The notes below the pieces were generated by a model. The model ran no database searches and was not told the DNA's origin. It worked only from the letters and a program-made list of their open reading frames with translations. 52,050 nucleotides of DNA. Source: Paramuribaculum sp. GTDB lineage: Bacteria > Bacteroidota > Bacteroidia > Bacteroidales > Muribaculaceae. Positions 34,597 to 44,049 of this stretch are shown here, piece by piece (position 1 is the first letter of the stretch; each line of letters begins with the position of its first letter). The stretch lies in contig JAIDJW010000143.1 in assembly GCA_029052015.1 (NCBI GenBank), positions 1-52,050 of the forward strand, read 5' to 3'. Position numbers and translations under genes: made by a program.

Positions 34597-36143
34597 TAGG
34601 AATGGCTGCTGAGGCGCAGACAGCGCCCAAGCGCCCCAAGCTGGTTGTCGGCATAATGGTCGAAGGACTCAATGCCGACTATCTTTCGCTTCTCAACGAC
34701 TATTTCAGCCCCGGAGGCTTCAAGCGGCTCATGCGCGACGGAGCCACTATCACGGATGTGGACTACGGCACTCCCCTTGACGCCGCAGCCGCCACAGCCA
34801 TGGTGTTTACCGGAGCGACACCGCCTGTAAACGGCGTGCCATCGGCAAGAATCTATAATCCTGACACAAAACGCACGTCAACCACTCTGCTCGATCCGAG
34901 CAAAATCGGCAATTTTACCGACGAAACCTATTCGCCGGCTCAATTGCTCGTATCCACCATCAGCGACGAGGTACGACTCGACGCGGCAGGCACAGGCTGG
35001 GTCTACAGCATCGCGCCCGATCCGACCGTAGCCATCATCATGGCAGGTCATGCCGGCAACAGCGCCTTCTGGATAGATGACAAAAACGAACGCTGGGCCA
35101 CCACCACCTATTACAAGGATGTGCCCTCCACCATAACATCGCGCAACTACCGCACTCCTCTCGCCACAAGTCTTGACACGATGTCATGGGCGCCCCTGCT
35201 ACAGCCGTCACTGTATCCCGACATACCGGAATACAAGGCGCAATACCCTTATCGCTACACTTTTTCGCGCCGGGATGTCGACCGCATGAAGCGCTTCAAG
35301 GCATCGCCCAAAGTCAACACGGAGGTGACGTCTCTCGCAAAAGACTACCTGACATCCATGCAATTTGGCGTGCGCGGCCCGGTGGACATGCTCAATATTG
35401 CATACACAGTCGCACCTTACACATACGGACACGACGCCGACAACCGTCTTGAGATTCAGGACGCATACATACGTCTTGACCGCGAACTGGCATCGCTGTT
35501 TGACGCTATTGACCGAAAAGCCGGAGCCGGCAACTCGCTTGTTTTTCTCATCGGACACCCCGCCGCGAGCACCTCGCGCCGCGATGACGAGAAATGGGGT
35601 GTGCCTTCTGGAGTATTCTCCACCCGCAAGGCAATATCCCTGCTCAACACCTACCTCATGGCTCTTCACGGCGCCGGCGAATGGGTCAGCGGCTACTACG
35701 ACCGCAATTTCTACCTCAACAGCCGCACCATCAAGGACAATAAACTCGATGCGGCCACCGTGCGCGCCGAAGCCGCCGAATTTCTCGCCCGCATGAGCGG
35801 AGTGAGCCGCGTGTTCACTATCGACGATATAATAGCGTCGCGCGCCGGCGACAAGGCTGCCGCACTTAAGCGCAACACATCCGTGCGCCACTCCGGCGAT
35901 ATAATTGTAAGCATCACCCCCGGTTGGGAAATCGAGGATGACTTCAACCTCAAAGGCCCCGAAACGACCTCCAAAGTGTATCGCGACAACTTTGTAGCGT
36001 CACCGGCATTCCTTATGGGCACCGGGGTTCCTGCAATCAAAATCGACACTCCGGTCGATGCACGCACTATCGCCCCGACCGTCAGCCGACTGCTGCGCAT
36101 ACGCTCGCCCAACGCGGCATCGCTGCCTGCCATCAGATTCTGA
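34533..36143 (+). CDS. alkaline-phosphatase-family protein, apparently inactive
   Basis: The start at MRKKKEKSLSNKILGVIL (34533) begins a signal peptide ending GMAAEAQ and overlaps DUF4105 by 64 bases. The 536-residue protein has the fold pattern of PafA-type alkaline phosphatases (RPKLVVGIMVEGLNADYL; YSPAQLLVSTISDEV; AGHAGNSAFWIDDK; IQDAYIRLDRELASLFDAID). The expected active-site residues are changed: the metal Asp is Glu44, the nucleophile loop is PLDAAAATAM, the Asp of the D-Y-x-G-H motif is lost (APYTYGHD), T-A-D-H-G is LIGHPA, and no late THG motif is seen. It is probably a secreted pseudoenzyme or has altered chemistry. These replacements are read by hand alignment, not computed. Confidence 0.8.
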   Translation: MRKKKEKSLSNKILGVILISLIGMAAEAQTAPKRPKLVVGIMVEGLNADYLSLLNDYFSPGGFKRLMRDGATITDVDYGTPLDAAAATAMVFTGATPPVNGVPSARIYNPDTKRTSTTLLDPSKIGNFTDETYSPAQLLVSTISDEVRLDAAGTGWVYSIAPDPTVAIIMAGHAGNSAFWIDDKNERWATTTYYKDVPSTITSRNYRTPLATSLDTMSWAPLLQPSLYPDIPEYKAQYPYRYTFSRRDVDRMKRFKASPKVNTEVTSLAKDYLTSMQFGVRGPVDMLNIAYTVAPYTYGHDADNRLEIQDAYIRLDRELASLFDAIDRKAGAGNSLVFLIGHPAASTSRRDDEKWGVPSGVFSTRKAISLLNTYLMALHGAGEWVSGYYDRNFYLNSRTIKDNKLDAATVRAEAAEFLARMSGVSRVFTIDDIIASRAGDKAAALKRNTSVRHSGDIIVSITPGWEIEDDFNLKGPETTSKVYRDNFVASPAFLMGTGVPAIKIDTPVDARTIAPTVSRLLRIRSPNAASLPAIRF

Positions 36144-36189
36144 CCCCACTTTTAGGGCACGGTAGGCGTTATTTTTCAGCTATTTAAAC

Positions 36190-36197
36190 TATCTTTG
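36190..36197 (+). promoter_or_regulatory. -7 element upstream of secA
   Basis: TATCTTTG matches TAnnTTTG about 74 bases before the secA ATG. No -33 TTTG at 19-21 bases upstream. Confidence 0.5.
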
Positions 36198-36270
36198 CAC
36201 TCGGTTTCGGCACCTTTAGTCCGCCGAAAGCGCGTCTTATTGTAAAACATATTAAATATCAATATATTAA

Positions 36271-39200
36271 ATGTCATTCACATCATTTCTAAGCAAGATA
36301 TTCGGCAACAAGTCACAGCGCGACCTCAAGGAGATACGCCCCATTGTCGATTCAATCATAGCTCTCGGCCCTGAAATGCAGGAGCTGTCAAACGATGATC
36401 TCCGCAACAGAATCACCGCTGTCAGAGCCGACATCAAATCTGCAATCGCAGACGACGAGCAGGCCATCAGAAACAAAAAAGAGGAAATAGAAACTCTGCC
36501 GTTTGACAAGCGTCAGCCGCTATGGGACGAAATCGACCGCCACGAAAAGAATATTATCGACACTCTCGAAACCAAACTCAACGAGCATCTGCCGGTTGTT
36601 TTCGCAGCTCTGCGTGAAACCGCCGCACGATTTGCCGCTAACGAAACTGTGGAGGTTACTGCCACACAGATGGACCGCGACCTTGCGGCGCAGGGACGCG
36701 ACTTCGTCAGCATAGAGGGCGACAAAGCGATATACCGCAACCACTGGCTTGCCGGCGGCAATGAAATAAAATGGGATATGGTGCACTATGAGGTGCAGCT
36801 CATAGGCGGCGTGGTGCTCCATCAGGGCAAAATAGCCGAGATGGCCACCGGTGAGGGAAAGACCCTCGTAGCTACCCTGCCGGTATTCCTGCGCTCGCTC
36901 TCCGGCCGCGGAGTGCATGTGGTGACTGTCAACGACTACCTGTCGAAGCGCGACAGCGAGTGGATGGGTCCGCTGTATATGTTCCACGGCTCGACAGTTG
37001 ACTGCATCGACAAGCATCAGCCCAACACCCCCGCACGCCGCGCCGCATACAACTGCGACATAACATTCGGCACAAACAACGAATTCGGCTTCGACTACCT
37101 CCGCGACAATATGGCGATGGCTCCGGACGACATGGTGCAGCGCAAGCACTACTATGCGATTGTCGACGAGGTTGACTCAGTGCTTATCGACGATGCCCGC
37201 ACACCTCTCATCATCTCCGGTCCCGTACCCAAAGGCGACGACCAGATGTTCAACGAGTACCGCCCGAATGTCGAGAAAGTTGTCAGCGCCCAGCGCAAGC
37301 TCGTCACGCAGCTTCTCAGCGATGCAAAGACCAAGCTGGCGAGCGATGACAAAGAGGTGCGCAAGGAGGGTGCGTTGCTGCTCTTCCGCGCATTCAAGGG
37401 ACTCCCCAAAAACGGCGCCCTCATCAAATTCCTCTCGCAGGAGGGCATGAAGAATGTACTCCTCGAAACCGAGGCATATTATCTGCAGGACAACTCACGC
37501 GAAATGCCCAAGGCCACCGAGCCGCTATATTTCGTAATTGACGAAAAAAACCGCAGCGTGGAGCTTACCGACAAAGGTATCGACCTGCTCACCGGCACCA
37601 GCAGCGACCCGCAGTTCTTCGTGCTGCCTGACATAGCCGCCCAGCTGTCCGAAGCAGAGACAATCACCGACTCCGCCGAGCGCAGCACCCGCAAGGACGA
37701 GCTCATGCAGAACTATGCAATCAAGGCAGAGCGTGTCCACACAGTCACCCAGCTCCTCAAGGCATACACCCTCTTTGAAAAGGACGTGGAATATGTGATC
37801 GACGACAACAAAATCAAGATTGTCGACGAGCAGACAGGACGTATCATGGAGGGTCGCCGATACTCCGACGGCCTCCATCAGGCTATCGAGGCGAAAGAGG
37901 GCGTGAAAGTCGAGGCCGCCACGCAGACTTTCGCCACCATCACCCTGCAAAACTACTTCCGTATGTACCACAAGCTCGCCGGCATGACCGGTACCGCCGA
38001 AACCGAGGCGGGCGAGCTCTGGGATATCTACAAACTCGATGTGGTGACCATACCCACCAACCGCCCTGTTGCGCGCAAGGATATGGACGACCGCGTCTAC
38101 AAGACCAAGAAAGAAAAATATGCTGCTGTAATCGACGAGATACAGAGACTTGTCGGCGAGGGACGCCCGGTGCTCGTCGGCACAACCTCCGTCGAAATCT
38201 CAGAGCTTCTCAGCCGAATGCTCACAATGCGCCGCATTCCCCACAATGTGCTCAACGCCAAGCTCCACCAGAAAGAGGCAGAGATTGTTGCCCAGGCAGG
38301 CAAAGCCGGTACGGTTACAATCGCCACCAACATGGCGGGCCGAGGCACCGACATCAAGCTGCCCGAAGAGGTCAAGCAGGCGGGTGGTCTCGCCATCATC
38401 GGCACAGAGCGCCATGAGAGCCGCCGCGTCGACCGTCAGCTCCGCGGACGTTCAGGCCGTCAGGGCGACCCGGGTTCATCGGTATTCTATGTGTCGTTCG
38501 AGGACCAGCTGATGCGCCTCTTCGCCACCGACCGCGTGATGAAGATGCTCGACACCCTCGGACTCAAGGAGGGCGAAATGATTGAGAGCGGCATGGTGAC
38601 ACGCGCCATCGAGAACGCCCAGAAGAGAGTAGAGGAAAACAACTTCGGCATACGTAAGCGCCTGCTCGAGTATGACGACGTGATGAACAAGCAGCGCACA
38701 TACATCTACACCCGCCGCCACCACGCGCTGCTCGGCGAGAGAATCGGCATCGACATAGCCAATATGTTCTACGATGTTATCGAAAACCTCGTAAACACCT
38801 ACGACTCGGCTTCCGGCTACCATGAACTTTCGATGGAACTGTTCAAGATTCTAACCATCGAAACTCCGTTTACCGAAGAGGAATTCCGCACACTGAGCAA
38901 GGAGGAGGCTATCGACCGTATCCACGCCGCCGCTATCGAGGCGTTCGACCGCAAGAGCGCCCGCATAGCCGAGGTTGCGCAGCCTGTTGTGAAGGACTGT
39001 GTTGAAAACCGCGGCATGAACACCATGATAATCGTGCCCATGACCGACGGCAAGCGCATATTCAATCTGCCGGTCGACATCATGGCTGCATATAACTCCG
39101 AGAGCAAGTCTATTGTCAAGGAGTGGCACAAAGCTATCATGCTCGTCACAATCGACGAACTGTGGAAGGAACACCTGCGCGAGCTCGACCAGCTCAGACA

Positions 39201-39603
39201 GAGTGTGCAGAACGTATCCTACGAGCAAAAGGATCCTCTGGTAATCTACAAGGTAGAGTCGTTCCATCTCTTCGAGCAGATGCTCAACAACCTCAACACC
39301 AAGGTTATCTCCGCTCTCATGCGCGGCGCGATATATGTGCAGCAGCGCCCGGCAGCGGATGTCGACGAACGCCGTCCCGAGCCCGAGGTGCAGCGCCAGA
39401 TGCCTCAGCGTCAGGCGCCCCCGGCATATCGCGAGAGCCGAAGCGAGCTTCCCGGCGATGCAAACCGCGCGGCAGCGTCAGCCCAGCAGGGCGAGAAGCA
39501 GCGCCCTATGCCTGCACAGGCGGCCCCGAAAATCAACAGAAACGACCCCTGTCCCTGCGGAAGCGGCAAAAAGTACAAGAACTGCCACGGAAGAGGACTT
39601 TGA
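36271..39603 (+). CDS. secA: SecA preprotein translocase ATPase
   Basis: The 1110-residue protein is a full SecA of the long Bacteroidetes type. Visible are the Walker A motif in [14 protein letters not shown], the [20 protein letters not shown] Walker B/DEAD region, the nucleotide-binding motor with [13 protein letters not shown] and [16 protein letters not shown], helical wing/scaffold regions, and a C-terminal linker (Pro/Gln-rich) ending in the zinc-binding [16 protein letters not shown]. It is longer than E. coli SecA (901), with extra sequence after the preprotein-crosslinking region (about residues 330-460). It drives export of Sec substrates through SecYEG, consistent with the many exported proteins nearby. 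No mutation or break is visible. Confidence 0.97.
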   Translation: MSFTSFLSKIFGNKSQRDLKEIRPIVDSIIALGPEMQELSNDDLRNRITAVRADIKSAIADDEQAIRNKKEEIETLPFDKRQPLWDEIDRHEKNIIDTLETKLNEHLPVVFAALRETAARFAANETVEVTATQMDRDLAAQGRDFVSIEGDKAIYRNHWLAGGNEIKWDMVHYEVQLIGGVVLHQGKIAEMATGEGKTLVATLPVFLRSLSGRGVHVVTVNDYLSKRDSEWMGPLYMFHGSTVDCIDKHQPNTPARRAAYNCDITFGTNNEFGFDYLRDNMAMAPDDMVQRKHYYAIVDEVDSVLIDDARTPLIISGPVPKGDDQMFNEYRPNVEKVVSAQRKLVTQLLSDAKTKLASDDKEVRKEGALLLFRAFKGLPKNGALIKFLSQEGMKNVLLETEAYYLQDNSREMPKATEPLYFVIDEKNRSVELTDKGIDLLTGTSSDPQFFVLPDIAAQLSEAETITDSAERSTRKDELMQNYAIKAERVHTVTQLLKAYTLFEKDVEYVIDDNKIKIVDEQTGRIMEGRRYSDGLHQAIEAKEGVKVEAATQTFATITLQNYFRMYHKLAGMTGTAETEAGELWDIYKLDVVTIPTNRPVARKDMDDRVYKTKKEKYAAVIDEIQRLVGEGRPVLVGTTSVEISELLSRMLTMRRIPHNVLNAKLHQKEAEIVAQAGKAGTVTIATNMAGRGTDIKLPEEVKQAGGLAIIGTERHESRRVDRQLRGRSGRQGDPGSSVFYVSFEDQLMRLFATDRVMKMLDTLGLKEGEMIESGMVTRAIENAQKRVEENNFGIRKRLLEYDDVMNKQRTYIYTRRHHALLGERIGIDIANMFYDVIENLVNTYDSASGYHELSMELFKILTIETPFTEEEFRTLSKEEAIDRIHAAAIEAFDRKSARIAEVAQPVVKDCVENRGMNTMIIVPMTDGKRIFNLPVDIMAAYNSESKSIVKEWHKAIMLVTIDELWKEHLRELDQLRQSVQNVSYEQKDPLVIYKVESFHLFEQMLNNLNTKVISALMRGAIYVQQRPAADVDERRPEPEVQRQMPQRQAPPAYRESRSELPGDANRAAASAQQGEKQRPMPAQAAPKINRNDPCPCGSGKKYKNCHGRGL

Positions 39604-39638
39604 CAGCTATAGAACTTGTTTAGAAACACAATAACCGT

Positions 39639-40550
39639 ATGGAAAACAACCGCTCAAAACTTATATGGGTGGCTCTCGCACTCGTTGCGCTACTTGTTGC
39701 CGCCCTCGTGTTCAGCATATTCCAGGTGACATCGCTAAAGAGTGAAGTCGACTCAACACGTGCCGAGAATGAGCAGCTACAGCTCACTAACGAGCAGCTT
39801 CAGCTCTCAAACGAGTTTGAGGCGATAAACTCTCGATTCGCACAGTATGAGGATCAGGCAACCCAGCTTGGAGGCGATACCATACTCGCCAAATACAATG
39901 CGGCGAAAAACAAAATCGAGCAACTCCTCGATGAGCTCAACTCAGAAAAAAAGAAGAGCCAGCAGCGCATAACACAGCTGCAGAACGAAATCGCCACTCT
40001 GCGCGGACTTCTGCGCCATTACATAGCGCAAGTTGACTCGCTCGGCAAGGAAAATGCCGGACTCCGCGCCGAAAACGCCCAGATTAAGGACGAAAACATG
40101 CAGCTTTCGTCAAAAGTAAGGGAGGTGTCGAAAACCAACGAAACTCTCAGCGAGCGCATGACTCTCGCAGAGAAGCTTAACGTTACCGGCGTCACCCTCA
40201 CTCCGCTGCGCAAAAACGGCAAGAAAGAGAAGAATGTCACCAAAGCCAAGCAGCTTATGGTCACCTTCACTATTCCGCAAAATAACTCCACACCGGTCGG
40301 CTCAAAGACCATCTATATGCGCATAACCAGCCCCGAAGGCTCGCTCCTCGGCAATGCCGGAAGCTTCAGCTTTGAAGGAGCATCACTCCCCTGCACCGCC
40401 AAAAAGACTATCGAGTATGCCGGCGAGGAGATACCCGGAGTGACACTATACTGGGATGTCAACACAGCACTGACGCCCGGTGACTACACTGTTGAGCTAT
40501 TTGCCGACAACTACCGGCTGGCATCGCGCCACTTCACTCTGAAAAAATGA
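39639..40550 (+). CDS. membrane-anchored coiled-coil protein
   Basis: The 303-residue protein has one N-terminal membrane helix (about 8-28), then a long coiled coil (about 30-180; repeated ENEQLQLTNEQLQL and RAENAQIKDENMQL heptads), and a C-terminal beta-sandwich domain (about 190-303; TPVGSKTIYMRITSPEGSLL and TPGDYTVELFADNYRL). The layout suggests a periplasmic protein projecting from the inner membrane. It occurs as a conserved hypothetical in Bacteroidales genomes by my recognition, with no assigned role. It follows secA after 35 bases and overlaps the MgtC-type gene by four bases. Confidence 0.8.
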   Translation: MENNRSKLIWVALALVALLVAALVFSIFQVTSLKSEVDSTRAENEQLQLTNEQLQLSNEFEAINSRFAQYEDQATQLGGDTILAKYNAAKNKIEQLLDELNSEKKKSQQRITQLQNEIATLRGLLRHYIAQVDSLGKENAGLRAENAQIKDENMQLSSKVREVSKTNETLSERMTLAEKLNVTGVTLTPLRKNGKKEKNVTKAKQLMVTFTIPQNNSTPVGSKTIYMRITSPEGSLLGNAGSFSFEGASLPCTAKKTIEYAGEEIPGVTLYWDVNTALTPGDYTVELFADNYRLASRHFTLKK

Positions 40551-41272
40551 CCGAACTGCTTCAGGACTTTCTCGGCTCGATAAATTCGCTTGAGGTCACC
40601 ACTGCATCTACTGCGTTCAAGCTCTTTCTGAGCATGCTGCTCGGTTGCTGCGTGGGAGTGGAGCGCAAGCGCAAGGGGCAGATTGCGGGCATACGCACAT
40701 TCGCACTCATCGCAATGGGCGCAACCCTCGCCATGCTCCTGTCAATCTATGTGCCGCAGGAATATCTGGGGCTTAAAAACGGGGATCCGGGACGTATCGC
40801 CGCCCAGGTTATAACCGGCATCGGCTTCCTCGGCGCCGGAGCCATCATACAGATGAAGGGGTCGGTGCGGGGACTCACCACCGCCGCAAGCATCTGGATG
40901 GTGGCCACCATCGGCATGGCTGTCGGCGTGGGCATGTATGTGGTATCGATTCTCGCGACTGCCCTGATTCTTGTGATACTGGTCATAATCGAAGCGATAG
41001 AGCGCAAGGTGCACGTCGGTCAGGAAACACGCATAGTGCGCATCCGCGTACACGGCATCGTCGAGGATATAGACTCCTACCGCAGAGTGCTTGATGCATT
41101 CAGGATTCATCTTGTCAACGTCTACGCCGAGTATGACTACGAGGCGGAGGTGACACGCCTCAACCTCGTTGTGCTCGTCAAGGATACTACCGATTTCATC
41201 GCCCTGTTCTCATCGCTGCGCAAGCTCAATGACACCGAGGGCATATCTCTCGCCAACCAGGTAAGTATATGA
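40547..41272 (+). CDS. MgtC/SapB-family membrane protein
   Basis: The 241-residue protein has the MgtC N-terminal membrane domain with four or five helices, the LGCCVGVERKRKGQIAGIRT signature, GIGFLGAGAIIQ and GLTTAASIWMVATIGMAVG, and a C-terminal cytoplasmic domain of ACT-like layout (about 160-241). MgtC proteins modulate magnesium homeostasis and the F1Fo ATPase in some pathogens, but many homologues are uncharacterised. It overlaps both neighbours by four bases and is translationally coupled to the CPA2 antiporter that follows, so a shared ion-homeostasis role is plausible (inference). Confidence 0.9.
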   Translation: MTELLQDFLGSINSLEVTTASTAFKLFLSMLLGCCVGVERKRKGQIAGIRTFALIAMGATLAMLLSIYVPQEYLGLKNGDPGRIAAQVITGIGFLGAGAIIQMKGSVRGLTTAASIWMVATIGMAVGVGMYVVSILATALILVILVIIEAIERKVHVGQETRIVRIRVHGIVEDIDSYRRVLDAFRIHLVNVYAEYDYEAEVTRLNLVVLVKDTTDFIALFSSLRKLNDTEGISLANQVSI

Positions 41273-43509
41273 TACTCGCAGCAGTAGAGGCAGCGAATCT
41301 GCCGGTGGAAGGTCTGATAACGGACCTGGCGTTCATCCTAATCCTCGCGGCAATAACCACCGTGCTGTTCAAATGGATGAAGCAGCCGGTGGTGCTCGGC
41401 TACATTGTCGCCGGGTTTCTTGCAAGCCCCAACTTCACCTACCTGCCGTCCGTTACCACTCAGGAGAATATCGAATTCTGGGCGCAGATAGGCATAATTG
41501 TGCTGCTGTTTTCGCTCGGACTGGAGTTCAGCTTCAAGAAACTTGTCAATGCCGGCGGTTCGGCGGTCGTTACAGCCTTAATAATCGTGACCGGAATGAT
41601 GTGCGCGGGCTTTGCCATAGGTCATCTGCTCGGCTTCTCCAACATCAACAGCATGTTTCTCGGAGGAATGCTCTCCATGTCCTCCACCACCATCATCATC
41701 AAGGCATTCAATGACCTCGGTCTTCAGCACAAGAAGTTTGCTTCTCTGGTTTTCGCGGTGCTGATTGTCGAGGACCTCTTCGCGGTGCTGATGATGGTGA
41801 TACTCTCGTCCATCGCCATAAACAACAGCCTTGCCGGCGGCGAGATGCTCTACAGCGTCACAAAACTGGTGTTTTTCCTCGTGATGTGGTTTGCCGTAGG
41901 AGTGTTTGTGCTCCCCACCCTGCTAAACGCGTCGCGCCGGTTCCTCAATTCCGAAACTCTTCTGATAGTAGGCATGGGACTATGCCTGGGCATGGCGGTG
42001 TTTTCCGTCTACTGCGGATTCTCGCTCGCCCTCGGCGCATTCGTCATGGGGTCAATACTTGCAGGCACCAGCTTTGCCGAACGCATAGAGCGCGTTGTCA
42101 CCCCTGTAAAAGACCTATTTGGCTCGGTATTCTTCATATCAGTGGGCATGATGGTAAATCCGAGTGTGATTTCAGAGTATCTCACTCCTATCCTGATTCT
42201 CTCCGCGGTAGTTATCGTGGGGATGATACTTTTCGGCACCTTCGGCATGCTCGTCACCGGGCAGCCGCTCAAAGTTGCCATTGAAGCGGGATTTTCGCTC
42301 ACCCAGATTGGCGAATTCGCCTTCATCATCGCCACCCTCGGCATGAGCCTGGGAGTGCTCGACCCGACGATATATCCCATAGTCGTGGCAGTGTCGGTGC
42401 TCACCACCTTCACCACACCTTATTTTATACGCATGGCCGATCCGGTGTACGCCGGCATTGTGCGCATCCTCCCCAAGCGCCTGCACTTCCTCATCGACCG
42501 CTACACCGACAAGGCTTCCTCCGAGAGCGAAACCGGCATGCTGTGGAAGAGCGTCATCCACCGCTATATGTGGCGCGTGATGCTCTATGCGGTGATTCTC
42601 ATCACCATATCCATTATATCGGTAAAATGGCTACTGCCATGGCTCACCGGCTTCAGCCCATCATGGGGCAGGCTGATATGCTCCACTGTCACCCTACTGG
42701 CCATGGCTCCCTTCCTGCTCGCACTCTCCTATCCGGCATCAAAAAAGACAGAGCGCAAGCGCCTTCTTGCGGCAAACGCCCGCTTTGACGTGCCGCTGAT
42801 AGTAATGACCCTCTTCAGGATGCTGATAGCCCTGGTGTTTGTGATATATATTCTCACACGGATATATTCGGCATGGGTTGGCGCTGTGTTCGGCTTCGCG
42901 ATATTCGCTCTCCTTATGTTCGGACTGTCGAAAAGGCTAAAAAAGAGGATGCGCCGCATAGAGTCACGCTTTATCGACAATCTCAACGAGCGCGAGCTGC
43001 GACGGAGCGGACGCAACAACAATATCGTCAGCAATCTCCACCTCGCCTACATGACCGTGGGCTATGACTGCCCCTTTGTCGGCGAGCGCCTGCAGGACAG
43101 CGGACTCCGCACCCGGTTCGGCGTGAATATCGCAACGATACAGCGAGGCAACACCCTCATCCCCGTTCCTGCCGGCGAAACCCGCATCTTTCCCGGCGAT
43201 GTGCTCGGAGTGATCGGCACCGACGAGCAGATTCAGGCGATGCTGCCCATTGTTGAGAGCGCCGAGGAAGAGCAGAGCACAGCCACCGACGGCGGAGGCT
43301 ACAAGCTCACCACCGTGCAGCTCAGCGACACTTCGCCCCTTGTCGGCAAAAGCGTTGCGCAGTCGCGCCTCAGCACCGACTACAAGGCACTCCTTGTGAG
43401 CATCAACCGCGCCGACGAATTCTTCACCCCCAAAGCCGACACTGTCTTCAACTCCCACGACATCCTCTGGATAGTCGCCACCAAATCCACCCTCGCCGCC
43501 CTCCGCTAA
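41269..43509 (+). CDS. CPA2-type monovalent cation:proton antiporter with TrkA-C domains
   Basis: The 746-residue protein has a Na/H-exchanger domain (about 15-400, twelve or more helices; GIIVLLFSLGLEFSFKKL and FLGGMLSMSSTTIIIKAF), a second membrane segment (about 430-560) and a soluble C-terminal region with two TrkA-C/RCK-C modules (about 590-665 and 685-746; VGERLQDSGLRTRFGVNIAT and LVGKSVAQSRLSTDY). The architecture is of the KefB/CPA2 kind, with ligand-gated regulation through the RCK-C pair instead of a full KTN domain. It overlaps the MgtC-type gene in an ATGA. The transported ion cannot be read from sequence. Confidence 0.9.
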   Translation: MILAAVEAANLPVEGLITDLAFILILAAITTVLFKWMKQPVVLGYIVAGFLASPNFTYLPSVTTQENIEFWAQIGIIVLLFSLGLEFSFKKLVNAGGSAVVTALIIVTGMMCAGFAIGHLLGFSNINSMFLGGMLSMSSTTIIIKAFNDLGLQHKKFASLVFAVLIVEDLFAVLMMVILSSIAINNSLAGGEMLYSVTKLVFFLVMWFAVGVFVLPTLLNASRRFLNSETLLIVGMGLCLGMAVFSVYCGFSLALGAFVMGSILAGTSFAERIERVVTPVKDLFGSVFFISVGMMVNPSVISEYLTPILILSAVVIVGMILFGTFGMLVTGQPLKVAIEAGFSLTQIGEFAFIIATLGMSLGVLDPTIYPIVVAVSVLTTFTTPYFIRMADPVYAGIVRILPKRLHFLIDRYTDKASSESETGMLWKSVIHRYMWRVMLYAVILITISIISVKWLLPWLTGFSPSWGRLICSTVTLLAMAPFLLALSYPASKKTERKRLLAANARFDVPLIVMTLFRMLIALVFVIYILTRIYSAWVGAVFGFAIFALLMFGLSKRLKKRMRRIESRFIDNLNERELRRSGRNNNIVSNLHLAYMTVGYDCPFVGERLQDSGLRTRFGVNIATIQRGNTLIPVPAGETRIFPGDVLGVIGTDEQIQAMLPIVESAEEEQSTATDGGGYKLTTVQLSDTSPLVGKSVAQSRLSTDYKALLVSINRADEFFTPKADTVFNSHDILWIVATKSTLAALR

Positions 43510-43534
43510 TCCCACCCGATAATTCATGCAATGA

Positions 43535-43566
43535 TTTGTATTTAAATGAGAAATAGACTACATTTG
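43535..43566 (+). promoter_or_regulatory. Bacteroidetes-type promoter of the KAP gene cassette
   Basis: TTTG (43535-43538) is followed after 20 bases by TACATTTG (43559-43566). Both halves match the consensus, and the start would be about 28 bases before the ATG at 43601, which is preceded by GGAGAG. The AT-rich cassette thus carries its own promoter directly after the antiporter stop. Confidence 0.65.
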
Positions 43567-43600
43567 TGATATTCTTAGTTTCTGAATTTGGAGAGAGCAA

Positions 43601-44038
43601 ATGGCTAACTACTATTGCAAATACTGTGGGGCGAAAGCAAGTTCAATTCTATCGTTGACAAACGGGACGTGTTCCCGGCACCCTAAGGGACGCAATCAGG
43701 GGATGCATGAGTTATATGAAGGAGTAGAGGATTCGGAATATATATGTAAGTATTGCGGAACTAAAGCAACATCTATATCGTCTTTGACTAACGGCACATG
43801 CAGAAAAAATCCATACGGCAACGGGGAAGGTCATCACGAACCTTTCATCGGCGGAATACGGAAAGAGTATGTATGTAAATATTGTGGTGATAAAGCTACG
43901 TCCATTCAGTCCCTCACTAACGGATTATGTCCCCATCATCCAACGGGTAGAGGCAAAGGAAGGCATGCACCGACTATTCTGCCTTGCTCTGACCCCAATC
44001 TTATAGATGACCTGTTCAAAAAAATATTCGGTTCTTAA
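43601..44038 (+). CDS. small protein of three zinc-finger-like repeats
   Basis: The 145-residue protein is made of three repeats of about 43 residues, each starting YxCKYCG and keeping S-x-x-SLTNG-x-C. Cys and His positions are 6/9/24/27/36, 49/52/67/(Asn70)/79 and 92/95/110/113/122, giving C-x2-C-x14-C-x2-H-x8-H with the His missing in the second repeat. Zinc binding is therefore likely in repeats 1 and 3 and less sure in repeat 2. The tail (LIDDLFKKIFGS) is helical. I recognise this repeat as one that occurs in uncharacterised Bacteroidetes proteins but know no function. It lies eleven bases before the KAP NTPase and is probably co-transcribed. Confidence 0.8.
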   Translation: MANYYCKYCGAKASSILSLTNGTCSRHPKGRNQGMHELYEGVEDSEYICKYCGTKATSISSLTNGTCRKNPYGNGEGHHEPFIGGIRKEYVCKYCGDKATSIQSLTNGLCPHHPTGRGKGRHAPTILPCSDPNLIDDLFKKIFGS

Positions 44039-44049
44039 AATAATCCCAA

